This document shows, in pieces, positions 46,235 through 54,825 of a stretch of 64,000 nt of DNA. The position numbers were made by a program, and so were the translations under genes. The DNA comes from Chlorops oryzae (Eukaryota; Arthropoda; Insecta; Diptera; Chloropidae). The stretch's first letter is position 1. Each line of letters opens with the position of its first letter. The stretch spans positions 68,263,602 through 68,327,601 of the forward strand of contig CM035806.1 of NCBI GenBank assembly GCA_020466095.1, read 5' to 3'. The notes under the pieces were generated by a model, which was not told the DNA's origin, did no database searches, and saw only the letters and a program-made list of their open reading frames with translations.

Positions 46235-46455
46235 CAGTGCCGTAGCAACCATAGGGGAAAGAGGGGGATTTTCCCCCCACGCATTTTTGTTTTTGCCCAT
46301 GAAAAAAATTAAAAAAGGAGAAAAAATAATGACAATCGAAAAAACAATGATATTCAATCATATTTAATATAATTGCACTTTGCGATTTTTTAGTTTATTG
46401 AATCTTAAAAGAATGGTTTACAGGTTTTTTCGTCATTTGTCTTTTCACGCACTAT

Positions 46456-47005
46456 CAGCCGGTTTCTTCAAAATTTTTTATCGGAACTTAAATTAAAATT
46501 AATTTTAATTTAATTTTTTATTTAAATTGAAATTTAATTATTTTGAGTTTCACCAAGATTTGAATTTAACACATGAGAAAAGTGGCAGCACTTGCGAAAT
46601 CAGCTGATTTTTTAAAAATTGAACATGGAGGGAAATGTGCGAACAAAGAATTTTTCGGAAGAGGAAATAGAAATTTTACTTAATTTAGTGAAGAGGCAAA
46701 AGGGTGTCTTGGAAAATAAAAGAACGGGAAAAGTAAGACCTGGTGAAAAAAAAGGCATGGGATATTGTCGCGGAGGAGTTCAACGCGTTATGTCCAAGAA
46801 TGAGCAGATCAGCAATCTTTGAATTCTTTGCGTCAGCTGTTTTCAACACGAAAACAGAGTTGCTTTTGTCATATTTAAATCATATTTAAATGGGCACCAA
46901 GACTCATTTAAATGAAAGTTAAATATGAATTAATTTTGAATGGTGAAACAGAAACTAGAAAAATTTAATTAATTTTCAATTAAATTGATGTGGTTAAACC
47001 GGCTG
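46456..47005 (+). mobile_element. Small Harbinger-like element (550 bp) with SANT-like gene remnant
   Basis: CAGCCGGTTT ends, inverted at 46996-47005, flanked by TAT on both sides (3 bp, as in PIF/Harbinger). Subterminal regions are rich in ATTTAAATTAATT words. It carries the Myb/SANT-like remnant described separately. Confidence 0.65.
46625..46860 (+). pseudogene. Myb/SANT-like DNA-binding protein fragment, frameshifted
   Basis: MEGNVRTKNFSEEEIEILL, then LVKRQKGVLENKRT matches the first helices of the Myb/SANT-like domain used by Harbinger accessory proteins. After a run of A (46747-46754) the frame slips; in the next frame AWDIVAEEFNAL and SRSAIFEFF continue the domain. Harbinger elements need such a protein beside the nuclease to bind their ends. 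This copy is broken and short. Confidence 0.65.
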
Positions 47006-47335
47006 TATATGTTTTATTTCTTTGTCAATTCGTATCGGAAAAACGGTTTCATCAATTAAAGTGCTGCTAGATAATGGATTTTTCCCCATTTTTGGGGATA
47101 GGACAAAAAGGGGAAAATGTGAATTTTTAAAACTATACACCGAGAGAAATAACAACAGTTAAATCAACTACTTAGAACAGTTAAAGTAAGAGTGGTCAAA
47201 TAAACTGTATTCCGCGTTAAATGCACTGAAAAAGGCAGTCAAATGAACAGTTGAAAAACAGTTAATTTTTATGTTCAAATTCGCTTTCGTTCACCTAGAC
47301 GTATAAGTTCGCATTCTGATCAACCGTCTCCGGAG

Positions 47336-47408
47336 TTGTCGATAGCTCAGTGCTTTAAACTGTGAATCGAAAGTTGTGAGCTTCGCGGTTCGATCCCTGC
47401 TGGCGGCG
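47336..47408 (+). other. tRNA-like sequence 1 (A and B boxes)
   Basis: TAGCTCAGTG (47343) and GGTTCGATCCC (47387), 44 bp apart, the spacing of a normal tRNA gene's internal promoter boxes. Acceptor and T stems do not pair well, so this is a tRNA relic or a Pol III promoter module rather than a functional tRNA. Confidence 0.55.
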
Positions 47409-47644
47409 GGAATTTTTCTGAATTTTTTTTTTTAATTACAGTTTTGTTTTTTTGTTCAGAGTGTAGTTGTTTTGGAAGACAAAAATTTTCTCCTAAATTT
47501 TTAAGGTTTTAATTTATTTAATATTTTATTAATGGTTAAATTTCAAGCAAAAAATTTTGGGAGTGAAACAATTCCTTAAGCACGTTCCCCAAAACTTGAG
47601 CAACCATAAACTCAAGTGAGCATTTTGACCAAAAAATTAAATTC

Positions 47645-47718
47645 GTTCGTTTAGCGTAATGGTTAAGACGTTCGCCCAGACGAAGTGGAGGTCAGCGGTT
47701 CAAGGCTTGCCCGAGGCG
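47645..47718 (+). other. tRNA-like sequence 2 (A and B boxes)
   Basis: TAGCGTAATGGTTAAGACG (47652) and GGTTCAAGGC (47697), 45 bp apart. The D-arm region looks authentic; the T and acceptor stems are poor. A different tRNA ancestor from sequence 1, in the same element and orientation. Confidence 0.5.
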
Positions 47719-48683
47719 AGAAAATTTAAAGAGATGGAAGAGAAAAAGATTTAAATAGAAAGAAATAAATAAAGAAAAAATATAATAATTTAATAAAAAA
47801 AAAAATATATAAATAAAAGAAGATAAAAAAAGTCAAAGCAAAAATTAATTTTTTTTCCCAGTCGCTGGTGACAGTTGATTTAACCGCGAGACAGTTATAT
47901 CAACCATCAGGTAGTTATATCCTTATTGACTGTGTTTGTACTGTTGAATTGACCGCTACTACACATAAGCTAAGAATTAACGGTGAACTCGGTTATTTTA
48001 ACCTGCTTTTTCAGTTAATATAACTACCTTTTTCTCTCGGTGTAGGGCTATTCACAAAGGCGTGTGAAAGACGTTGGAAAGTCGTAAATTGGTTAAACTT
48101 AGAGAGAATTTGGATCTTAATCACTTTTATTTAACCTTCTTTATCCGAAAATGTAAAAAAAGTACAAAAAAGTGTTTAAAAGTATTCAGTTGAGACATTT
48201 TATAAATTGTCCTTTTTTTGCCATATTAGAAACCCCATGTCTTAATAAGGCCCAATTTTGATTGCTTTCAAAAACGTGCGAACAATTAAAGAAAAAGATA
48301 AAATTTTTATCTGATTTCATTGTAAATATTGTTTGAGATCAAAAATGTAAACAAATACTCTTCCCAGCTCTTCTAATGTAAAATAATATTTTTAAAACTC
48401 AAAGTTGTATATTCAAGTGCAGGTACAATGCATTATCGATAATAATTTCGTTAACTTGCTGTCCATTGCAGTGAAAGGCCTTCTTTCTCATTGTTTTTAA
48501 CTGCTTGGTATATTAAGGTCCATTTAGGGCCAAAAAAAAAAATTTTTTTAAAGAACCAGTTGCAAGGTGACTATTGTATGCCTTATTTAAACCACTCAAT
48601 ATAATTTTACGTTTTATTCGGAATACAGCAATGCCAGGGGTTGTTTCCATCCTTTTTAATTTGAATAAAGTCCGACTTTTGGT

Positions 48684-48926
48684 ATGGGCATCAAGACTTT
48701 ACAAAATTATCAACAACTTTTAGAAAAACATTGTTCATCTTCTCACGCAAAATTATATCAAGCACGTTGTTTTCACTTCCGTAGACTTTGTTGGAAGATT
48801 ACTATTCACTCAGCTACACAATCGAATTGCTTGCTTTGTGAAGTAAATATAAACGCTTTAGACCATGCCAAAAGTCTTTATGCTGAGAGTGCTATAAATA
48901 TGTTTTCTGAAAATCGGGCCTTATAA
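48684..48926 (+). CDS. Hypothetical 80-aa frame inside the hAT-ended element
   Basis: Cys-containing helical peptide (KTLQNYQQLLEKHCSSSHAK, later NCLLCEVNINALDHAKSLYA). Codon composition looks coding and the sequence belongs to none of the nested elements. It may be an exon of a captured host gene or of a lost element gene. Not recognised. Confidence 0.3.
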   Translation: MGIKTLQNYQQLLEKHCSSSHAKLYQARCFHFRRLCWKITIHSATQSNCLLCEVNINALDHAKSLYAESAINMFSENRAL

Positions 48927-49100
48927 AGGCGTTGGTTTTATTTGGCTGAACCACCTTATAACCATACTTGTTTAAAAAAAAGGATTTTTCGAGGAGAGTA
49001 GGGGAGAGTATAAGAAAGAAAAATCGTGCGTGTGGCAGCACTTTGTGAATTGAACTGTTTGCCTACCCCGCTTATATCGTCTCGTGTATAATAGCTCTAA

Positions 49101-49493
49101 TGCTATAAACAGAATAAGGGCGTCAGCGAATATTCGCTCGACGTCGTTGCTTAAAATACACACGGTCATACGAGGTTGCCCACAACACAGCGAATTTCGC
49201 CGCGTCAAAACGCAGCAATAGATCTAATTCTAATGGTAGCGCCGGCGACTGGCGAATATCAGAATTTACACATCAGAAAACATATGCATTTGTATAAAAT
49301 CTTTGAGCTTTTGTTTCGAAAATGAGGGTGTTTGTACTTTCTGGTGGCAATGACTTATATTTTCAATCATTTTTTTTCGAAATTCTGAAAACAGCGTGAG
49401 TTCGCCATTCGCTGTCATTGTGTTCACCCGTGCGAATTTTTCGGCGTATTCGCCTGGCGAATATTCGCTTACGCCCTTATTCTGTTTATAGCA
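49101..49493. mobile_element. Harbinger-type MITE (393 bp) with TAA duplication
   Basis: TIRs of about 38 bp starting TGCTATAAACAGAATAAGGG, inverted at the right, flanked by TAA on both sides. The interior is full of GCGAATATTCGC / GCGAATTCGC palindromes. A 3-bp TAA duplication fits PIF/Harbinger. Confidence 0.75.
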
Positions 49494-49673
49494 TAAGAAG
49501 AACAGCTGATTAATTCGAACACGCTTTAAAAAAGTATTCATTCGATACGATTCCTTAAGGTCCGTTAAACGCTTGCATTGAAAGCGTGCATGTAATATGG
49601 TTTTAATTAAAATAGACGTTAAAATTGAAATTATTTTTTTTTCCCCCCACGCAAAACAGAATTGCTACGGCAC

Positions 49674-49720
<47 letters not shown>

Positions 49721-50280
49721 GCACGTTGAAGGGAATAAAATACCGGAAAAAGCAGCTGTTTTTATATTGTTTGTAAGGGCATGGCAATTTTTTCTTTAAA
49801 AGAAGATACCTGAAATCCTTTTATGTGATAATCCACAGGACCTTACAAAAAGGAGGAGAACAAAACAATGTTTGTAATACATAAACTGGTAATGAAAGAA
49901 TTTTTTTTTTTTTTTTTTTTTTAACTTTTAATTTATTTATTGTATCACTCATTTTATGTTACATGAGTCCATCAATAAGGAGGAAAATCTTAAGTCTAGT
50001 TTGGAATTAATTACATGATATGTAGCATTATTATAATTAATATGCATATAAATGTAATTAGTATTTGCATGAGAGCCTCAGATAAGGAAACCTGGGCGTA
50101 AAACGACCAATTCACTGTCAGATCCCTGAACGAACCCTTCAACTGTGCTAGTGAAAACTAAAGTCAATGTGCACACGGACTCTACCTTTCACCGACACAT
50201 GTGACTAATTCGATCAAAGATCCGACCGTGAAATGGCCTGTTGAGTCTGAATAGACTTGGAGATTTTGCGTATTATTTTA

Positions 50281-50520
50281 CCGGAAGAGTGCAAAGAAGC
50301 ACAAACGTAGTTAGGAATCGCGTTCGTGCAATGGAATGCTTGAGTATTATTTACCGAGGTGCAAGGAAGCACAAGCGTAGTGCAAGTAAGCACAAACGTA
50401 GTTAGGAATCGCGTTTGTGCAATGGAATGCTTGAGTATTATTTTACCGAGGTGCAAGGAAGCACAAGCGCAATCAGGAACCGCGGTCGTGCAGTGGAATG
50501 CAATATGTTTAAGTAAGTGG
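50281..50520 (-). repeat. Tandem repeats in the Jockey 3' UTR
   Basis: Two and a half units of roughly 100 bp on GTGCAAGGAAGCACAAGCG and CGTGCAATGGAATGCTTGAG anchors. Inverted GTGC..GCAC words recall the GCAC..GTGC repeats in the 3' UTR of the other Jockey copy (6771-6975). Confidence 0.75.
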
Positions 50521-50524
50521 AATT

Positions 50525-53194
50525 CTAAGGATCGAATTGGATAGTCGGTCGGTCCTTTCTTTTTAATCGCGAAAGAGAGGACGTAGTTGCGAGTTCTCTG
50601 GCGAGGCGATTTACATGAGATTGCAATTTTTGGCAATATTTTTGCTTGATCTTCATAAATTCTGATTTAACCGTCTCTACCTTTAGATCTCTATGGATGT
50701 GTTCATTTTTAATGAACCATGGAGCTCCTGTAATTGATCTTAGGATTTTAGACTGAGCTCTTTGCAGAATATCTATATTTGAAGCGCTTGCGTTTCCGTA
50801 GAGTTGTAAACCGTACGTCCATATCGGTTTTATAACTTGATTATATAACAGGATTTTATAATCAAGTTTTAGGGGGGAACGACTATTCATTAGCCAGTGC
50901 AAGCTAATTGCTTTAAGTTTCATCTGAGTCCGCTTCGCTTCGATATGTTTGCGCCAGGTCAGCCTTCTATCTAAATGAACTCCGAGGTACGTTATTTCTT
51001 CAACTTGAGGGATTCGGATGTTATTTAGGAATGCGTCAGGAGAGACCCCTCTATTAAGTGTGAATATAATGTGACGAGATTTTTGTTCGTTAACTTTAAT
51101 ACGCCAACGGGATAACCAGTTTTGGATATTATTTAAATGCGCTTGGAGCTCGTTGGTTGCCACCACCACGTTTTTGTGTCTACTTAGAAATGCTGTATCA
51201 TCAGCAAACGTCGATGTGAAAATTTGACCACTAATAGGAATGTCAGCTGTAAATAAAAGGTATAAAAAAGGACCGGCAACGCTCCCTTGTGGAACTCCGG
51301 CATTAATTACAAAGTCTTTTGTTATAAATGAATTTTGTTTTACTTGGAATTTTCTATTACTCAGATAAGAATTTAAGACTGCATGAACATTTTTAGGGAG
51401 TAATTGCCTGATTTTAAATTTCAGCCCATCATGCCAAACTTTGTCGAATGCTTGTTGAATATCTAAAAATACCGCCGAGCAGTATTCTTTTTTTTCGTAT
51501 GCGATTCTTATTTCGTTTGTAATTCGATTAACTTGCTCGATTGTACCGTGTTTTTCCCTAAATCCAAACTGATGAGAGGGAATAATATTTTGTTCAAGTA
51601 AGAATGACGACAATTTCGGGATAAGTAGTTTTTCAAATAGTTTCGAGAGACAAGGAAGAAGACTAATCGGCCTGTAGGATGAGGCTTGAGAAGGATCTTT
51701 ACCTGGTTTCCGTACCATAATTATGACCGATCTCTTCCAGTCATGTGGAAAATGACCATACTTTATTATTGCATTAAAAAGGTTTGTTATAAACACCACT
51801 GCAATAAGTGGTAAGTTTTTCAACATTTTCGGAGTAATCAAATCATACCCTGGAGCTTTTTTGCAGACTAATTTATTCTTGATGACGTCAATGATTTCAC
51901 TGGGAGTTATTTCGTAGTGCAAATGTTGAGTGTTTTCAGAACTTTGTGTAACAGGGTGAACAAAGCTACCTGGATTTGGTTGAAATACCTTACTAAGGTG
52001 CAAAGCAAACACGTTAGCCTTCTCTTCGTCGTTACGCGCCCACCCACCGTTAGGAACTCTAATAGGGAATTCACTTTCGACCGGAGTCTTCACCCCACGT
52101 ATTGATTGCCATAAGCATTTTTGATTTTTGCCTTTTGGAGTAAGGTTTTGCACAAATTTATGTTGTTCTAATCGTTTCTCCCTCGAAAGAGCTGCTTTGA
52201 GCTTATTTTCCGCTTCTTTCAATCTACATTTAGCTGCTGGTGATCGGGTTTGTTGCCATTCCCTCCTGCACCTTCTTTTACAGGCCACCAGATTTTCTAT
52301 TTCAGTATTTGTAAGGGACACCTTTTCCGTTTTAATGTACTTAGGCGTAGAGTTCTCTGCTGCTGAAGTCAACATAGAAGTAAGAACTGTCACGGCGTCA
52401 TCAATATGCTCTTTACTTTCGATTTTGTAATTGGTGTGTATATGTGAGCTTATATACTTTTTGTATTTAAGCCAATTGGTATTGAAATTTGTTAATCTGT
52501 GGGGAATATCAACTTGTTTTGGTCTTTCGTTCAATAGGAATAACACTGGAGAATGATCTGAAGACAGATCAAACGTTGTATATGTTGATATGGATTCTCT
52601 TTTAATCCCTTTTATAATGCCAAAATCTATAAGATCTGGTAATTTATTTGGGTCCGCTGGCCAATAAGTTGGTTTCCCAGGAGAAACAAAGTCTAGATTG
52701 TTGTTTTTATTCATAATTGCCCTATATAGTTGAGCACCTTTAGGATTACAAAGACGGGAACCCCAGAGGGTGTGCTTTGCATTATAATCTCCAGCTGCGA
52801 TGAATTTACCACCGAGGGTTTTGAAGAAATCTATATACATTTTTTCTGGAATAGTGTGACGCGGTGGGCAGTATACCGCCGAGACGGACATTCTTTTGCT
52901 ATTAGCCCAAATACTTATTGTTGTTGCTTGTATAAAAGTAGTTGCATACGATTCCATTAGGAAGTGCCTAATTCTCTTACGGATAAGAATGCCTGTACCA
53001 CCGTGTGCTTTACCATCTGGATGATTGGTTTTGTAGAATATATATCCAGGAATTGCGAAGAAGCATTTATTAGTTAAGTGAGTTTCTGAGAGAAGCAATA
53101 CATCAACGGATTCACGAATTAAAAAATTTTGGATTTCTAGCTTATGCCGGCTTAAGCCGTTTGAATTCCATGCGCACATTTTTAAACTGCTCAT
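50525..53194 (-). CDS. Jockey ORF2: endonuclease + reverse transcriptase (889 aa)
   Basis: Nicks target DNA and primes reverse transcription of the element RNA. Endonuclease residues 1 to about 225: KMCAWNSNGLSRHK, LLLSETHLT, AAGDYNAKHTLWGS, DLSSDHSPVLF. RT about 440-710: KKAPGYDLITPKML, SYRPISLLPCLSKLFEK, QFGFREKHGTIEQV, AVFLDIQQAFDKVWHDG, GVPQGSVAGPFLY, and the catalytic FADD at about 662-665. The conserved SKILRSITGAPWF block precedes the C-terminal tail. Starts with ATGA overlapping the ORF1 stop (53191-53194), so translation is probably coupled. Length is normal for Jockey-clade ORF2. All key residues present. Confidence 0.96.
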   Translation of the reverse strand: MSSLKMCAWNSNGLSRHKLEIQNFLIRESVDVLLLSETHLTNKCFFAIPGYIFYKTNHPDGKAHGGTGILIRKRIRHFLMESYATTFIQATTISIWANSKRMSVSAVYCPPRHTIPEKMYIDFFKTLGGKFIAAGDYNAKHTLWGSRLCNPKGAQLYRAIMNKNNNLDFVSPGKPTYWPADPNKLPDLIDFGIIKGIKRESISTYTTFDLSSDHSPVLFLLNERPKQVDIPHRLTNFNTNWLKYKKYISSHIHTNYKIESKEHIDDAVTVLTSMLTSAAENSTPKYIKTEKVSLTNTEIENLVACKRRCRREWQQTRSPAAKCRLKEAENKLKAALSREKRLEQHKFVQNLTPKGKNQKCLWQSIRGVKTPVESEFPIRVPNGGWARNDEEKANVFALHLSKVFQPNPGSFVHPVTQSSENTQHLHYEITPSEIIDVIKNKLVCKKAPGYDLITPKMLKNLPLIAVVFITNLFNAIIKYGHFPHDWKRSVIIMVRKPGKDPSQASSYRPISLLPCLSKLFEKLLIPKLSSFLLEQNIIPSHQFGFREKHGTIEQVNRITNEIRIAYEKKEYCSAVFLDIQQAFDKVWHDGLKFKIRQLLPKNVHAVLNSYLSNRKFQVKQNSFITKDFVINAGVPQGSVAGPFLYLLFTADIPISGQIFTSTFADDTAFLSRHKNVVVATNELQAHLNNIQNWLSRWRIKVNEQKSRHIIFTLNRGVSPDAFLNNIRIPQVEEITYLGVHLDRRLTWRKHIEAKRTQMKLKAISLHWLMNSRSPLKLDYKILLYNQVIKPIWTYGLQLYGNASASNIDILQRAQSKILRSITGAPWFIKNEHIHRDLKVETVKSEFMKIKQKYCQKLQSHVNRLARELATTSSLSRLKRKDRPTIQFDP

Positions 53195-54789
53195 ATTTTG
53201 GAAAGAAGAGCTGTCATTAACTTAGTCTGCATTTCCACAATTGTGTCGACTGATTTTTGCATCGCCTGCATAAAGTTAGAAATACTTTGAGTAAGAGTTG
53301 ATATCATTAATTCAAGATTGCTATTTGAGTTGGAAGGTGTGAACTGATTTGATGGAATGCCTGCCTTCAATGCATTTGCATAGGAAACACCTGGAGTAAA
53401 AGCAACACTAGCTATGTTCGAGGATGGCGCGGTTAAAGGAACAAATGTATTTTTAACTGGATTTCGAGACATTTGCTTTCGGATATCAAGACGCTGCTTA
53501 AGATTTTTGTAAACTATACAGCCTCGGTAATTTGCAGTATGATTACCTTGGCAGTTGCTACATTTTACTAAGTTGCGGTCGTTTTGCGATTTTTTACTAC
53601 ACACGGAACTGTGATGAAGTTCACCACATATTACACACACTGAACGCAGAGTGCAGTAAGTTTTGGTATGACCAAACTCTTGGCAATTATTGCATTGTAC
53701 TGGCCCATTTCGTTTGTGAGGCTCTTCCACGGTAATTTTACGATGCAATAAGTACATCAAGTTATAAATGGGATGGCTTTCATTTTTTTTAAGCTTTAAG
53801 TTGTCTGGAAGAAGGTCAACTCTAAACATTGGCTGCGGTATTTTTTCTTTGTTTATTATATTTATTACTGCTCTAGCATGAAAGCCCTGTTCGCCGAGAG
53901 CATTTTTTATATCGTTTGGATCAACGTCTCCTTCAATACCTTTAATCACGACTGAAATACCTTTGCTACTTTTAAGCTGGTATGTATAGAAATTCTTTTT
54001 TCCCTTCTCAAATTGATTAACAACTTTGCGATAACTAGCCTCAGAATCAGTTTGGATTTTAGTTTCGTGAATGTTTCCTCTAGTTAAGGGAACAACATGG
54101 AAGTTGCTATTGTTTAGGAGGCTTGCTAAACTGGCCACTAGTGCATTGGAGCTACGCTCCCGCAAATAAATTGGAGGCGGTTTTAATTCTTTACTTGTCT
54201 CGTTTTTAGATGATTTATCATTTAGATTTTCTGATAAAAGAGCAAAGCGGTTACCCGATAGAGTACTAGGCGGAGTGGATACGGTTTCCGTTTTATTAAG
54301 TTTAGCCCTGTTGGCATTGTTTGCAGTTGGGCTTCTTTTTCTTTTAATTATATTGACGTAGCGATGCATGCCAATAAGTACCGCTTGCTGTTCGCTTTGT
54401 TTTTTTACAATATTGTTCGACTTAATAACCGCATTACCTGAGTTCATTGCGTTTTTTGTTATTGTAGCGGTTGAAATAGGAGATGCTGTGGCCTCAGCTT
54501 GATAAAATTTACTTGAGATGTTTTTCTCTGTTGAATTCGGATTTATTGCACTGGTAGAGTTGGAGCGTTGCCTTTGGAACTGGCTTCTCAGAATTGAAAA
54601 CTGGCTGATCGATTCGGACTGGACGGAAGTTTCGTTTTCGTGAAGAAACTGCTTGCTGGGTAGTTGCACAACTTTTGGAACTTGATCTTCATCATCTTCG
54701 ACAACTACCATACCATGGTTTGTGTCGACGCTACTAGAGCATTTAGCAGAGCTTTTCGAAGAGCTTTTTGGTGAATGGCCAATTGGCAT
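53191..54789 (-). CDS. Jockey ORF1: gag-like nucleic acid-binding protein (532 aa)
   Basis: Binds the element RNA and forms the transposition particle. Low-complexity Ser/Lys N-terminus (SPKSSSKSSAKCSSS), a central domain including SKGISVVIKGIEGDVDPNDI (RRM-like gag fold of Jockey elements), then three CCHC-type knuckles at about residues 363-423: CNNCQEFGHTKTYC, CVICGELHHSSVC and CSNCQGNHTANYRGC. Ends four bases inside ORF2. The start ATG at 54787-54789 follows a leader without upstream frames of note. Intact. Confidence 0.94.
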   Translation of the reverse strand: MPIGHSPKSSSKSSAKCSSSVDTNHGMVVVEDDEDQVPKVVQLPSKQFLHENETSVQSESISQFSILRSQFQRQRSNSTSAINPNSTEKNISSKFYQAEATASPISTATITKNAMNSGNAVIKSNNIVKKQSEQQAVLIGMHRYVNIIKRKRSPTANNANRAKLNKTETVSTPPSTLSGNRFALLSENLNDKSSKNETSKELKPPPIYLRERSSNALVASLASLLNNSNFHVVPLTRGNIHETKIQTDSEASYRKVVNQFEKGKKNFYTYQLKSSKGISVVIKGIEGDVDPNDIKNALGEQGFHARAVINIINKEKIPQPMFRVDLLPDNLKLKKNESHPIYNLMYLLHRKITVEEPHKRNGPVQCNNCQEFGHTKTYCTLRSVCVICGELHHSSVCSKKSQNDRNLVKCSNCQGNHTANYRGCIVYKNLKQRLDIRKQMSRNPVKNTFVPLTAPSSNIASVAFTPGVSYANALKAGIPSNQFTPSNSNSNLELMISTLTQSISNFMQAMQKSVDTIVEMQTKLMTALLSKI

Positions 54790-54825
54790 CAGCTGACAGC
54801 TGAGTCAGCTGCGGCAAGCAGCTTT

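Larger units (their letters stand above)
47138..48042. mobile_element. TA-flanked CAC..GTG element (905 bp) with two tRNA-like inserts
   Basis: Perfect 12-bp TIR CACCGAGAGAAA, TA on both sides (47136-47137, 48043-48044). Both flanks of the interior are dense in CAGTTAAATCAAC / GGTTGATTTAACTG-like words; the middle carries two tRNA-like sequences and A-rich DNA. No protein-coding capacity. Confidence 0.75.
46235..49675. mobile_element. Long hAT-ended element (3441 bp) with nested insertions
   Basis: Ends CAGTGCCGTAGCAA as in the 245-bp MITEs, with an 8-bp duplication TGAGAGAG at 46227-46234 and 49676-49683. About 110 bp at each end match the MITE halves; the MITEs lack everything between about 46346 and 49575. 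The interior holds three younger elements (46456-47005, 47138-48042, 49101-49493) and unassigned DNA with one hypothetical frame. No hAT transposase was recognised, so it may be a longer non-autonomous version. Confidence 0.85.
49901..54825 (-). mobile_element. Jockey-clade LINE, apparently intact two-ORF copy
   Basis: Minus-strand element: 5' leader above 54789, gag ORF1, ORF2 overlapping by 4 bp, 3' UTR with tandem repeats and a poly-A tail (poly-T at 49901-49922). No stop or frameshift in either ORF. The exact 5' end and target duplication were not resolved (about 54.8 kb is an estimate). No LTRs. Confidence 0.88.

Noticed and set aside
46010..46361. Ser/Leu-rich frames on the minus strand
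   Set aside because: Translation of a (GA)n microsatellite.
47336..47718. Functional tRNA genes
   Set aside because: Internal promoter boxes are present, but acceptor and T stems do not pair; kept only as tRNA-like sequences.
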